Under the pieces are notes generated by a model. The model was given only the letters and a program-made list of their open reading frames with translations, was not told where the DNA came from and did not search any database. 64,000 nucleotides of DNA from positions 297,658,364 through 297,722,363 of the forward strand of contig CM046877.1 in assembly GCA_025667525.1 (NCBI GenBank), given 5' to 3'. The translations under genes and the position numbers were made by a program. This DNA is from Glebionis coronaria. Lineage: Eukaryota; Streptophyta; Magnoliopsida; Asterales; Asteraceae. Below are positions 33,935-45,610 of this stretch, one piece after another (position 1 is the first letter of the stretch; every line of letters starts with the position of its first letter).

Positions 33935-34753
33935 AATGAGCTTAGTGATGTTGGTTTCGACAAAGTATTGGATGATGAGGTTTGTGACTTACCTGCTATG
34001 GAGCCTGAGGACGACGTTGCTCTTACGGAAGAGGTCGATCCTAGTGATGACGATTCTTCTCTCTGCTATGAGACTTTCACTTTTGAAATTTCTCAATCTC
34101 CACCGGGAGATGCAGACGATGACGATTTATTCTCTCCGGTTTACGAGAAGTTCACCGATGAACATGATCTTGTGGATAAGGTGGAAGACATGCTTCTTCG
34201 CGATAGATTACGGAAAGTTCATCTTCTTATTGCTCAAATCGAAGAGTTGACTTCTCCTTCTCTTTCCAAGTCTTTACCTCCATCTATTCCTCCCGTTGAA
34301 GATAATGACCCATTGCTGGAAGAAATCGATATCCACTCCATCCCTCCAGGTATTGACGATTCTGACACGGAGGGGGGCATTATTTTTGATAATTTTCTGC
34401 AGGAAAGTATTGACCCAAGTCCCCCTCCCGAGCACCTTTCATCCTCCCCTTTAGCCACTATCACGGAGGATGAGTGCTTTGACCCGGGAGGTGACATTGA
34501 TTATGCTATGATTGATAACTATACGGCTTTTCCGCTTGCTCAGCATCTATTGTCTTTGGGGGAGGACAATGTGCTTACTTTACCCACCCCACCTCCCGTG
34601 GATCTTGAGTTCACATACTTTTCGTATGTTGAAAGGGTTTTTCTCCCATTCAAGACTTATCCCCCCGCCTCTCCTTTGTTGATGTCAACCGGGAACGAGG
34701 ACAAGGTCTTTGATCCCGGTATCACATTCGAGGCTTCCCCATGGACCATTTAA
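33935..34753 (+). CDS. Element B ORF, C-terminal part: acidic FDPG-motif protein
   Basis: It is in the same frame as the upstream ORF after the TAG at 33932-33934; the first Met is at 33968 (261 residues). It is rich in Asp, Glu, Pro and Ser (DDDDLFSPVYEKF, PPSIPPVEDNDPLLEE). It carries CFDPGGDIDY and KVFDPGITFE near its end. The same FDPGG and KVFDPGI motifs occur in the acidic domains of elements C and D, though in a different order. No hydrophobic anchor as long as theirs is seen, but a short Leu/Phe-rich stretch exists. Function unknown; read-through of the TAG or a nonsense mutation are both possible. Confidence 0.7.
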   Translation, partial: NELSDVGFDKVLDDEVCDLPAMEPEDDVALTEEVDPSDDDSSLCYETFTFEISQSPPGDADDDDLFSPVYEKFTDEHDLVDKVEDMLLRDRLRKVHLLIAQIEELTSPSLSKSLPPSIPPVEDNDPLLEEIDIHSIPPGIDDSDTEGGIIFDNFLQESIDPSPPPEHLSSSPLATITEDECFDPGGDIDYAMIDNYTAFPLAQHLLSLGEDNVLTLPTPPPVDLEFTYFSYVERVFLPFKTYPPASPLLMSTGNEDKVFDPGITFEASPWTI

Positions 34754-34762
34754 TTCGGGGAC

Positions 34763-35155
34763 GAGTCAGGCTCGTGACTCGGTTAATATAAACAAGCGCT
34801 TTTTGGGAGGCAACCCAATTATCTATCTATTTTCACCATAAGTGTAGGGGGAGCCCCGTGGTGTTTCTTGCTTTCTTTCTTATCATGTGCAGGGATTAGC
34901 GCTTCAAAGACACACTCTTGATGACTTTTGACGAACCGTGATTCCGTGTTCCCTTCTTCCCGGTTCTATCCTAAACTCTTTTCGATTCACTATTTTATAT
35001 TTCTCAATATTAAAATAGGAATCTCTTTAGTTGTCTCTTCCTTAGCGAGATTTAAACAAAGTGCACAATGTCCTAAGTGTAGGGGAGTTTACTCCCACAT
35101 GCTTAAACATTGAGGACAATGTTTATATTAAGTGTAGGGGGACTTCTATCGAAGT
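34763..35155 (+). other. 3' stem-loop module of element B
   Basis: In order: GAGTCA-GGCTCG-TGACTC (34763-34780); TTGGG-AGGCAA-CCCAA (34803-34818); AGTGTA then GGGG-GAG-CCCC (34847-34857); AAGTGTAG then GGGAG-TTTA-CTCCC (35083-35096); AAACATTG-AGGA-CAATGTTT (35105-35124); AAGTGTAGGGGG then ACTTC-TATC-GAAGT (35142-35155). No coding potential. Confidence 0.8.
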
Positions 35156-36754
35156 TAAGTGGTCTTTTCCTTGTATTTGTCCTCATTTTAACCGGAAAAT
35201 CAATTTTTCGACATTTTTCAAAATTCTTGATCTATTTTGGCCTATTAGTTTTTCCTTTCGTATAGTTGTTCTTATTAGAATAGATGTTTAATAAAGTGGT
35301 TTTAATTTTCAAACGTTGTGAATCTTTTGACTCAACCCGAGTTTACTTATCTTAGTTTACTCTAGCTAGTATCCTTAACGTGTTTAAGTCAAGTTTTGCT
35401 AGGCTTTTATATAGGGAGCTATAAAACGCGAAAGTCTTAACTTTCACGGGTTAAGAACAAGAACTTTTCGCAAGTTCCTATAATTGATCCTAGAGAGTCG
35501 TTTATCAAGGGAACTTTAAAATGCGATTTCTAAACTTGAAAAAGTCTAAGAATTTGCAAGATCCTATAGGCGACTCGAAAACCCAAAACTTTGATTTAAT
35601 AGGCTAAGTATCCACGAGTCTCATTCCTTGAGATTTTAAACTGTGGAGAACGAGAGATGATAGAGTCAATTATAAGTTTGGTATTCTTTCGTGAATTTAT
35701 GTGAGTTGATTATAAGCCTATTCTCCCATCGCTTGCTGATAAGTTTATCTGCAATAAATAAGGTTGTACGATTTGAAAAGTTACTTAGCTTCTAGCCCAA
35801 GATCGTTTAAAAGTTGCTCGGTATTAATTAGAGTTCATAGCCAAGGCATAACTCATTGAAGCGGGATGCGAAGATTGGCGAGTCCGAAAGGGCCCTAACA
35901 AGGCATGAGGGCTATATTTTGTTACTAAAGATCCAAAAGTGATGTGAAGAATCATTTATCGAAAATCTATATGAAGGATCGAGACACACGACGAAAAGCA
36001 AGTACTCCCAAAAGATCATGGAGAAGTCTATCCAAAAAGGCCCTAACAAGGTATGAGGATAAATAGATCCAAGTCCTAAAAGGAGGCGGATCGTTGTATA
36101 TCAAAGTCTAAAGTAAAGATTGGAGAAAAATGAAGAAGTCGTGGTCCAAATATGAAGAATCTCTCAAAACTTCAAGTGAAGAAATTCCTATTATGAAGAG
36201 AAGACCATTATTTCATGAACGTCTCTCAAGGTTTGAAGTATGAGGTCGCTGCCAAATATCGGTCCGAGAAAGGTCTCAAATCGCGAAGCGAGTTATGCCA
36301 AGATATGAACTTTATGAGGTCCCGAGAAGCAGTTTTAAAAGATTTTTTCCTTTAGCTAACTATTGATTAAATCGTCCACTTTATTTTCGGCCTAAATAAA
36401 TATCGAAATAAGTCAAAAATGCATCCTCGTGATCATTCAAGACAACAATAAAATATAAGAGATACCCCTAGGAATAAGGGAGTCTAAGTAAGTAATTGGC
36501 CCACATGAGTTCGTGTTAGTTTGCTAACTTATAATAACAATGATCTCGTTTTTAAGCTTGGTTTGGAGAAAGTGAAAACTTGAGGATGATGATCATTCAC
36601 GACATTTCCAAAACCCAAAGGTATGTTTTTGATTTCTTTACTTTGTATGTTTATAATTTTCTATCTCTTTAATAAAGGCCAACGTGGATTGATTGTGATG
36701 AAAAATGTAAAAGTGCTTTGTAACTAATGCATTGCATGAGGACATTGCAATGGT
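35156..36754 (+). other. Element B 3' untranslated region
   Basis: No gene. The sequence is closely similar to the corresponding regions of C (minus strand, about 47460-49050) and D (about 56985-58605), including AAGCTTGG, TGATGATCATTCA and TTAATAAAGGCCAA blocks before the PPT. Confidence 0.7.
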
Positions 36755-36769
36755 TAAGTGTAGGGGATT
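36755..36769 (+). promoter_or_regulatory. Polypurine tract of element B
   Basis: TTAAGTGTAGGGGATT directly before the 3' LTR. Its core AAGTGTAGGGG is repeated three more times at 34840-35145. Confidence 0.8.
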
Positions 36770-38382
36770 TGATAGGTGTGAAAACACCCATCCTTTTTAC
36801 CACTTAATTACAATAATAACCGAGCCAAAACGTGTATTTTATGTCATTTATGTCGGTATTATGCGTGGTTTGTGTTTTTGTTGTGATTTAGGACGAAAAG
36901 GTGAAAAGTGGAGAAAACACGGCATTCACGGGCTTTTATCGAAGAAAAAGACGAAAGATGAAGTCGAAAGATCAAGAGTGGAAAAAGAACGGAAGTCCAA
37001 GACCAATTCTAAAGATTTATCGAAGAAAAAGTCAAAGGACGGAAGTTTACTAAAAAGCCGAAGAACTCGAGTCTTATTTATAAAGAAAAATCAAGACGAG
37101 TTAAAGAAATCCCAAGACAAAGTCCAAGATTAACAAAAGATAAAGAAGAAAAGGACTTAAGTGCGCAATTAAGGCAAAGAGGAAAGAGGGAGGAAGCTTC
37201 CTAAGCTCCTCCCTAATCACCCCTATATATAGTTTTAGCTAGTTTCATTTTCATGTGGTTGGTGGCTTGACAAACCACACTTCCACTATTTTCATTTCTT
37301 GTCATTTAATTTCTTGCAATTTAATTTCTTGTTATGCACTTTTAATACATTTTATTTTCAAGTAAGCTTTCTTTTATAGTTCTTGAATCTTTACTTTTCT
37401 TGCTTAATCTTTCATCTTCCTTTCTTGATTCTAGTTTACTTTTGGTGCGAATTACATATGATCCGTGTTGTTCATTAATGTTTTCGTGCTTAAAAAGTTC
37501 ATCTTTTTATGGTTTGATTTAAAAGTTTGTTTATTTTAAGTTTGGAAAAGTTGTAATTTGAGCTTATTTAGTCTTTTTCACATTAGATTCGTTTAAGTTT
37601 TGGTTTTAGCTTATCCTTGTAGCTTATTACCCTTTGCCTAAATTTCGGATCAAGAGAGTAATCGGAAAGGGTATTAAACCCTTTTCCGATCTGCTCACTC
37701 CGACCAGCACCCCTTTTTCCGATCTGTTGATCGGAAAAGGGTTTTACTTATTCCAATTTGGCACGTTTTGGATATTCCGATTGTACCTTATTTCCAGTAT
37801 TCCGATTTGCATTTTTCTAACATTCCGATTTGGCTTTTCTAACATTCCGATCTGGGTCTATTTACATGTATTCCGATCTGCTTCTATTTTCCACATTCCG
37901 ATCAAACGATCGGAATACATTCCGATCATGACCATTTTGTACATTCCGACCAGCAGCCTTTCCCACGGGTACATTCCGATCGGATTCCGTTGGGATTCCG
38001 ATCGGGTGTATTCCGATTGGGTATTTTTGTTTTGTTTTGTTTTAGTTAAAGTGGCAATTTCTCTCGTTTTATTTTTAGTTCATTTTTAATTCGTTTTGCA
38101 TTTTTATTTAATTGTCAATTTACTTTTCGTTAAGTTTTAATTTTACGTCATTTAATTTCACGTCATTTACTTTTAACGTTTTAAATATTGCACCGTTTAC
38201 GTTTCAACTAGTTTTAGTTTTAATTTCCCGTCCTTTATTATTAAGTCTTGCACATTTATTTTACCAAATCCAAAAATATTTGTTTGACCAAGAACAACTA
38301 ATCTCACACAATTAACCGGAAATCAATTCGAGAAGACACCGAGAAAACGAACTTTTTTCAACCTAGCAAAATCTATACATTA
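36770..38382 (+). repeat. 3' LTR of element B
   Basis: 1613 bp, same length and ends as 31218-32830. The TSD GAACT follows at 38383-38387. Confidence 0.95.
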
Positions 38383-38387
38383 GAACT

Positions 38388-39995
38388 CCACCATCAAGAT
38401 TCAATGAAACCAACAAAACCCTCAACGAAATTAAAACCAAATTTAATTCGAGAATATTAATGAAAGATATATTCGTTTCTAGTGGCCACAGAAACACATT
38501 ATTTAAATTGAAGAATCGATTTTTTGGTATAAAATGATTTCGTGTTATGTTTGATGATTAAGAGGGTCTTTCAGTCATCGATGTAAAGATCTGAGCTGGT
38601 ATGGTGCTTGTGGAAGATGTTGTGATTTCGGTTTGAAAGTTAATGGGTTTGTTCTTTAAGATTGATATGAAGTGGGTAGTTGAATTAGAATGAAGTGATT
38701 ATTCTATTCTTTATTGATGTTGCCGAGGGGTATTGGGATATGATATGTTAAATCTTGATGAAGCTTTGTCACAAGATGAAAAAGGTGTCAACTGGACTGT
38801 TAAATCTTCAACCCAACCGCTGACCCAAAGTGGGCGACTCAGCGCCACAAAAATGGTGTGTTGGGATCAGGGTGTGTAGATACTTATTCAAGAATGAGTT
38901 GATTGTTGTGTCCTTTTTATCAGCCATCGAAATCAGCTAGCTGATGTTGAAAGGGTTGATGTGCTAAAATGGGAGCTGATAAAACATCAGCTGGTTAGAA
39001 CTAACGATAAAAGTGGTTGTGGCTGTGATAATACACTTATCACAGGGACTTTTTGATTTTATCGAATGGGCTGTGAATAAGAAACATAGGGATGTCAAGT
39101 TTGTGGTATGGTTTAAGTATGATAATCAGTAGGGGTCAGCATGTCAAAGTTATTGATATTGATGTGTCAAAGGTCTGATAGCCTAAAGAAAACAGTTGAG
39201 ATAAAAAAACATAAATGTGAAAACATCAGCTGAAACCCCAGAGGCAGCTGAAAACCCAAGGTCGTTGTATTCTATACTTGGTCGCTGAACCCTTTCCTCA
39301 CCAGCGAACTCCCATTCAACGAACCCCTTGTCAGAACACAGGCCTATGAACCCCCTGAGTTAAACAAGCGAATCCTAGAGGTTGCAGAACCCCCATTTGT
39401 CCCTGAACCCCCAGCTGTTCCTGAAACCCCCAGCCATTTGTGACCCCAGGCTACTCGATCCCTGTCACTGAACATGGACCCATATCCTTAACCTCTCTCT
39501 TTGGACCCCTGTCCCCAAGTCTATAAATCCTTTGTCTCTGAACCATCAGCAAGACTGGACCTTTCAGCAGATCTGAACCACCAGCAGCTCTGAACCTTCA
39601 GCTACTAGCTGTGCCTGATGAAGACTTTTGGCTATGATAAGAATACAGCCGCAGCCCACATGCATTCAACCCACAACCCATAGCCTCACAACTACAGCTA
39701 AACACCCCATTCAGCTGTTGATCCCCGAATCACTCAATATGCTATCTTCAGAGCCTTCATCATTTGCATTCGAAGGACTTGGTCACTCATGAACTATTTT
39801 CTCATACCAAGATAAAGAAAGGAGATATCTTCACAGGTTATTACCTCAAACCACAAACCACAACAATGGCTGAACCTTCCAGCTGTTGATTCCCACAGCC
39901 ATTGGCTGAACTCTCTAGTTGTTGATTTCCACAGCCACCCACCCCCTCCCCAGCAGCTGTCACCCTTGCCCCACTATGGTGACCCCATCTGCTGT
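38388..39995. other. Unassigned region with a CAGCTG-rich motif array
   Basis: No ORF or RNA gene that I can support. It continues the sequence into which B inserted. From about 38930 to 39990 there are many copies of CAGCTG(A/T) and of CTGAACCCC / AACCCCCAGC in loose repetition. This resembles the leader arrays of nearby retrotransposons. It could be the leader of another degraded element. Confidence 0.4.
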
Positions 39996-40707
39996 TGTGA
40001 CACCCCCAAATTGAGTCAAATGCATCGGAAATAATATCTGGGTGTCACGTAGGTGTATCAACAGCAGATAGCGTATAGAGCAGTAGATAAAAGATTATCA
40101 TTACATTTATTACATGGATAAAAGTGCAAATGTTATTAAAATAGTCTTAAACATTGTTCAATAGTTTGAATTATTCCCTAGTTTATAAAACCCCGGATGA
40201 GCTCTATAAATACAGCCTATCATGATGCTTGACTCCATGCACACCAATACCTGCTTCAGTTTCCTGAGAAAACATGCTTAGAGAGTCAACATAAAGTTGG
40301 TGGATTCACAGGTTTAATAAAATAAGTTTGGACAATAAACATTCACTATAGTAGTAATGCACAAAGCACCAATACTAAAAAGTAATTACATTCCCATATT
40401 GCCTAAAACTGAGACTTGACAGTTAAGTCCATAACAAATAAGGACCATTCACCTTATAAAAAGGCACCCAAAAATAATAAGTGCTGACATGTGAAACATC
40501 TGTTGTCCTGGCCTAGGCACAGTGAGCATGACTCACCCAAATGGGGATGGTCAATCCCAAATAGATCTATTTATAACATTCAGGTAATTCAATAATTCTA
40601 ACAATTTCAGATGCACGGGTCATGCGGGTTCATCTACAATAGGAAAATGTAATCAAAGGTTTCACAGTTCAATTTATGTCCATAAAATAAAAGAGGTTGC
40701 ATGTTTT
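39996..40707 (+). repeat. Possible LTR fragment starting TGTGACACCC
   Basis: It starts TGTGACACCC and forms an inverted repeat GTGACACCC...GGGTGTCAC within about 55 bases, similar in style to the LTR-start hairpins here. It is cut by element D at 40708. No partner copy is visible in the window. Confidence 0.35.
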
Positions 40708-41054
40708 TAATAAGTGTGAAAACACTTATCCTTTTACCACTTAATTATAATAATAACCAAGCCAAAACGTGTATTTTATGCCGTAAATGTCGGAATTATG
40801 CGTGGTTTATGTTTTTGTTGTGATTTAGGATCAAAATGTGAAAAAGGAAGAAAACACGGGCTTTCACAGGCTTTTATCGAAGAAAAAGACAAAAGACGAA
40901 GTCGAAAGATCATGAGTGCAAAAAGAACGGAAGTCCAAGGCCTATTCTAAAGATTTATCGAAGAAAAAGTCTAAAGACGTAAGTTTAATAAAGCCGAAGA
41001 ACTCAAGTCTATTTATTGAAGAAATTATAAGACGAGTTCAAACAATCCTGAGAC
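40708..41054 (+). repeat. 5' LTR of element D, segment 1
   Basis: It starts TAATAAGTGTG-AAAA-CACTTATCC and ends at the TSD GAGAC (41050-41054) where K inserted. It matches 58622-58966. Confidence 0.85.
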
Positions 41055-44000
41055 TGATGAGACTGTAATTATACATAGTCTCATCATCCAAATCGGGCTT
41101 AAAACGCTTAAAATATCATCAAAATACCCAAATATATGCTTGTGTTTGTTCATTGTGTATTTTAGGTACGGATATCGTGAATTCACCAAAAGATCACAAG
41201 AATGAAGCAAAAACGAACACGGGAAACGAAGCCGCACAAAGAACCGGACCCGAATCATGATTTTCCTATCAAGTCCTTGAAGTTTGAAGAATTGGCAAGA
41301 TTGGTCACTCAACTTTGGATGACTTGTCATTTTAAACCCTTGTAAATCCTCAATTTTACACTTGGGTCCCTAAAATGATGAGATATTACATTTATGGTCC
41401 TTGAAGATTGTCCAAATAACACATTAAGTCCTTGGAATAAATTTTCAAAAGTTATTGTGGCCAAAATGGAAAGAATGAAACTTTCTTTTCAAAGGAAAAT
41501 GAGTTTTAGGCTGTTATTTACAAAGTGAAGAAACCATGGGAGTGCAGGGACTATTCTTCGCCAGACAAACAAACTCCCCTCACCCAACCACCTGCTTACA
41601 CGTCACACCCTCACCAATCATCTCCCACTACCTCACCTTGACCCTCCACATCATCTACCACCTCAAACCCCATTAACCCCATGCGTGTATTTAATATTAA
41701 TCAGTTTTAAACTGATTAATTTACTATATAAAGTGGCGGGTAACACAACTATCTCCCCAAAAATTAATCAAAACACACCCTAATCCTAGTTTATACATCC
41801 CATAAACCCTAACACCAATTAACCTCCAATCAAAGGGTTTTTACCCCATAACATCCAGAATGTTGATTAACCCCACCATAACCAGAACCCACAACCCAGA
41901 AACATAGTCATGTGACCACAATGGCCCCACCAACACTCCCTTGCTCCCTTGTTTGGACGAAAATAGCAAAGAAGGAATCAGCAGACCATCCAATGGCTCA
42001 CAGCCATTCCTTAGCCCCAAAGGAGTTCAATGAACGTCTATGATTGGTCTTTACAGTTGTACTACAATCAGAGCTCACGGGTTCAACAATTGACCAAGAA
42101 AAAATTCAAAAACAAAGGGGCAAATCTGGAAAATCGTATTCTAGGGTTTTCATGTTTTTCTAGTTTCTAGTATGTTCTTATCACTAGTATAAAGAGACCC
42201 CTCAACATGTGAGTGGGCTCTTGTTCCAGATTTTGTAAAAGCTTTTTATTTTAATGAATATTTAGAGTGTTTATAAAATACTTTGCATATCTGAGTTCCA
42301 TTCTTTACTGATTTTTAGTTAATGATCATTTGATATAAATTAGTTTGAGAAGTTTCAAGTTTTAGTTTTCAAGTTTTCAAAAAATCGTTTTTTCATTTCA
42401 AGGTATTAGTTTTGAAAAGGTTTTTCATTAGCTTGATATCAAACCCACATGAAGTGAAAGTGGAGTGGGGGTTTGATTTCAGCTTATATCACAGCTTTTG
42501 TCAAAGTTTTTAGGAAGTTCAAGGTTTGGTTTCAAAAGGTTTGATTTCCAAGAATTTCCTAAAAGAAAAATCATATTTTTTACTGATTTTGGTCTTACTT
42601 TTCATATAAGTGCCCCATAAGTTGCTTGACAAACAGCTTATTGGGGACTTATTGGACTTGAAATTTGTTTAGTTGGTCTTGTGGTGTTTTGTGCAGGAAC
42701 AAAGATCATCAAGTCCCTTCTCCATTGCATTTTTTTCTCATCTTTTGAAGATATTAGAGGCTTGGGTCCATTGTGATTCCATCAGCAGCCTACTCTACAC
42801 TGCATAAGCTCTCATATCAGCTCTAAAAGACCTAGTAGAAGGCATCAGCCAGGTAGCCTTTGGCTTGAACCCTACTTACATTTTTTGAGTTTTATGTGAA
42901 AGTTATTATGATTTTGTGAAGTACCTGTTTAGTTATGTTATTTTATCTGTCCAAACTTGTTGTTTATGTCTCTTATGCATGTCTAGAATGTTTGTTATCA
43001 GTCTTAATTGAGTTTGTTTAGATCTTGTTTGAAAAATCCCATTTTCAGAAAATAAAGGGTTGTTTGGGTGTATGTTTTAAAATGCTTAGGGTGACACTAG
43101 GTGGTTTGAAATCTATCTAAATAAGTTCTTTATATCAGTAATAGGCTATTTAAGTGGCAGTTTTTAAGTTTGGTGGTTTAACTTAGAAGTTTGTATGGTA
43201 ATAGTTGGTTAAAAACAGTCAATTCAATTAGTAGGTTCTATCTAGTGAGATTTTGTGATTTAAGTGTCAAGCTTTTGTAATCTGTTAAAGCTAATGCTAG
43301 TGTAGGATTATAAACTCTTATTGCTGAATTGGTATGCTTGTTTATTGGTTGTGCTTGCCCAAAGTTCATTTGGTGACCATATAGATCAGCAAACAAACAC
43401 ATCAGACCCATTTGTGCTTAGTCAGTAACTGTCTTGGGCTTTTTGTGTGTAAATTTTGTGAACAACCTGGTATTTTTCTTGTATTATTGACTCCCCACAA
43501 CCCAACTGGTTGTGGGGGTGCCTTTGTTGCTAAGAAACACCAAGCCAATCTCAAGTTACAAGCTAATCAGTCACCAGATCCGTTTTTTTTTTGCTCTATC
43601 AGTGGGAACCAAGTTCCCACTGCCAGTGTTAAAGTTACCCATGCTTAGCTATAAGACAAAAAGAACCCACATGTCACTTTCAGTTTTGTAAAAATTTGTC
43701 TTTAGTGGTGTTAATTAGGAGTTTTTACTTGATTTCAATTTTGTAATTTTTCTTATTTTAATTCTGATTTTTCTGTTTGATTTATTTTCCTGTTACTGTT
43801 CATCTATTATTTTTTAGATTAAATTGCATTTTAAATTAATTTTTAATTTACTGTTTTTGTCTTTTAGTGTCAAAACTTAATATTTTTCAGTTTTAAAAAT
43901 TTTCATAGATTAAGAAAATGATTTTAAGATTTTTAGTTCAAAAATATTTTACTGTTCACATTTTTTAGTAATTTTTAGATTTTATTTAAGTTTAATTAGG

Positions 44001-44696
44001 GTTTTATTATTTCTGTTTTGTCTTTTAGTGAAAAATTTTACTTTTTTCAAACTTTTTCATTTTTCTATTGTTCATTAGTATAAGTTAGGATTTTTAAAAT
44101 TGTCAAATTTTTTTGCATTATTTTATTATTTTTAATCATTATTTTAGTTTAAAAATAGTTTTTAGTGTTTTAAAAATAGAAAAATAGTTTTGAAAATTTA
44201 GGAAAAATACTTTTTAGTCTTTAAATAATATAAGTGATTTATTAGTTCAATAAAATAATATTTTGGGCTTTTTCTTAATTATATTTAATTTTAGGGCTTT
44301 AATTAGCATTTAAAATTGAATATTTAATAAATAAAAGGTTTTAAAAATTATTTATTGAATTTTTATTCTTATTTATATTATTTTAGACTTAGTTTTAATT
44401 TTTAATTAATTTTTAGGTTTAATTTTTAATTTTGTCACGTTTTACGTATTTACGTTCGCGTTTTACGTTAATTCGTCGTAGTTTATTCGTAATCGTAGCT
44501 CGTCTTTAATTTTTCTCTTTTAAACCAAAAGCGTCACAAATCCAAACTTTGATTTTATATATTGGCACACTTAATTCACACACCTCCTTCGAGAACGAAC
44601 TCGCACATATTCGACTTGTCGGTTTTCCTAAATCGTCGAGTTTAATACTTGCCCATTATACGTTGTTTTCCTAAACGCGTGTTTTTACTACTATCA
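41055..44696 (+). repeat. Solo LTR K (3642 bp) with TSD GAGAC
   Basis: It is flanked by GAGAC at 41050-41054 and 44697-44701. The ends are TGATGAGACT and CTACTATCA (TG...CA). The start is a perfect inverted repeat TGATGAGACT...AGTCTCATCA within 32 bases. A TATA box CTATATAAAG lies at 41724-41733. There is no PBS, PPT or coding sequence inside, so it is best read as a solo LTR of a long-LTR gypsy family. Small open frames inside (for example 43412-43648) look random. Confidence 0.82.
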
Positions 44697-44701
44697 GAGA
44701 C

Positions 44702-45610
44702 AAAGTCGAAAAAGTCGAAGAATTTAGAAGACGAAAAGACAAGAGATGAAAGAAAGGAGCAACACATGCTAACCTCCCTAATCCTCCTATAAATACCCTC
44801 CTAATGACACATTAGGAGGTGTTGGCTATTTGAGACATAGTTCTTCCACCTTTAATTACTTGCACTTTTCTTAATGTCATTTACTTAATTTTCATTTAAT
44901 TACCTTGTCTTGCACCTTAAATTTGTAAGTTTAATCTTTACCTTTAATTGTTGAATCTTATTTTAATCAAGTTTTAATTAATCTCTCATTCTACCTTTCT
45001 TGTTTTGATTTAATCTTTATGTTTATGTGCTTATTGTCATGCTTATTTGATTAATTGTTACGTTTTTATGTTTTTGATTGTGTTGGATTATTGACTTTAT
45101 AGCTTATTGTGTGTTTGATTTGATTTTAGTTAAGTGTTTTTATTAGTTTATTTTATTAAAAGTTGATTTTTAATTTTTAGTTTTATTAGTGTTTTTCAAG
45201 TTTTTAACTTGTGGTTTAATTAGTTTTTCTTAAAAGTGTTTTAGATTAAGTTTTAGTTAATTGCTTATTTGATTTGTGCTTATTTTTAGCTTATTTCGTG
45301 AGTTTTTAATATTACTGTATTTGTTTTTACTTCTTCGGATTAGGGTTTATTATTCTGAAGTTCTCCCTTTTTCTGAAATTATTTTTCCTGAAATTGTTCA
45401 TTTCTCTGAAAAAGTTGATTTCTCTGAAAATTTCTCTGAAAAAGTTTGATATTCCAAAAAAATTAAAAAATTTGAAAACAAGAAAGTTCTAAAAAAAATT
45501 ATTCCGAAGAAACTTCTGAAAAAATTATTCCGAAAAAAGTTGTGAAATCATAATATTCCGAAAAATCAGATAGTTCTGAAAAAACAAAGTATTCCGAAGA
45601 AATAGTATTG
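44702..45610 (+). repeat. 5' LTR of element D, segment 2
   Basis: It contains TATA box CTATAAATAC at 44788-44797, followed by the hairpin CCTCCTAAT-GACAC-ATTAGGAGG (44797-44819). An array of ATTCCGAA / TTCTGAAAAA motifs runs from about 45355 to 45605. It ends at the TSD TATTG where C inserted. Confidence 0.85.
45355..45605. repeat. TTCCGAA / TTCTGAA array in LTR D
   Basis: About 17 loose copies of (A)TT(C)C(C/T)GAA(A/G)AA; the array continues after element C at 54753-54785. Element C inserted within this array. Confidence 0.75.

Larger units (their letters stand above)
31218..38382 (+). mobile_element. Element B: complete non-autonomous gypsy-type LTR element (7165 bp)
   Basis: Two 1613-bp LTRs, the TSD GAACT on both sides (31213-31217 and 38383-38387), a tRNA-Asp-type PBS and a PPT are all present. 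Inside is a single frame (broken by one stop) with Cys-rich and acidic parts, and 2 kb of structured 3' sequence. There is no capsid-like gag, protease, RT or integrase. LTRs differ at roughly fifteen positions by hand count (about 1%), so the insertion is fairly young. It must depend on enzymes from another element. Confidence 0.93.

Noticed and set aside
36732..37133. 133-codon Lys-rich open frame across the PPT and LTR B
   Set aside because: It crosses the internal/LTR boundary and follows U3 repeats; the start differs from the matching frame in the other LTR.
38388..39995. Host gene exon or UTR
   Set aside because: Some stretches look low-repeat, but there is no coherent open frame or splice pattern, so I do not call a gene.
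43412..43648. 78-codon open frame in solo LTR K
   Set aside because: Isolated in an LTR without start context or domain.
41055..44696. K as a complete small element (TRIM)
   Set aside because: No internal PBS, PPT or second LTR copy is visible; TSD plus TG...CA ends fit a solo LTR better.
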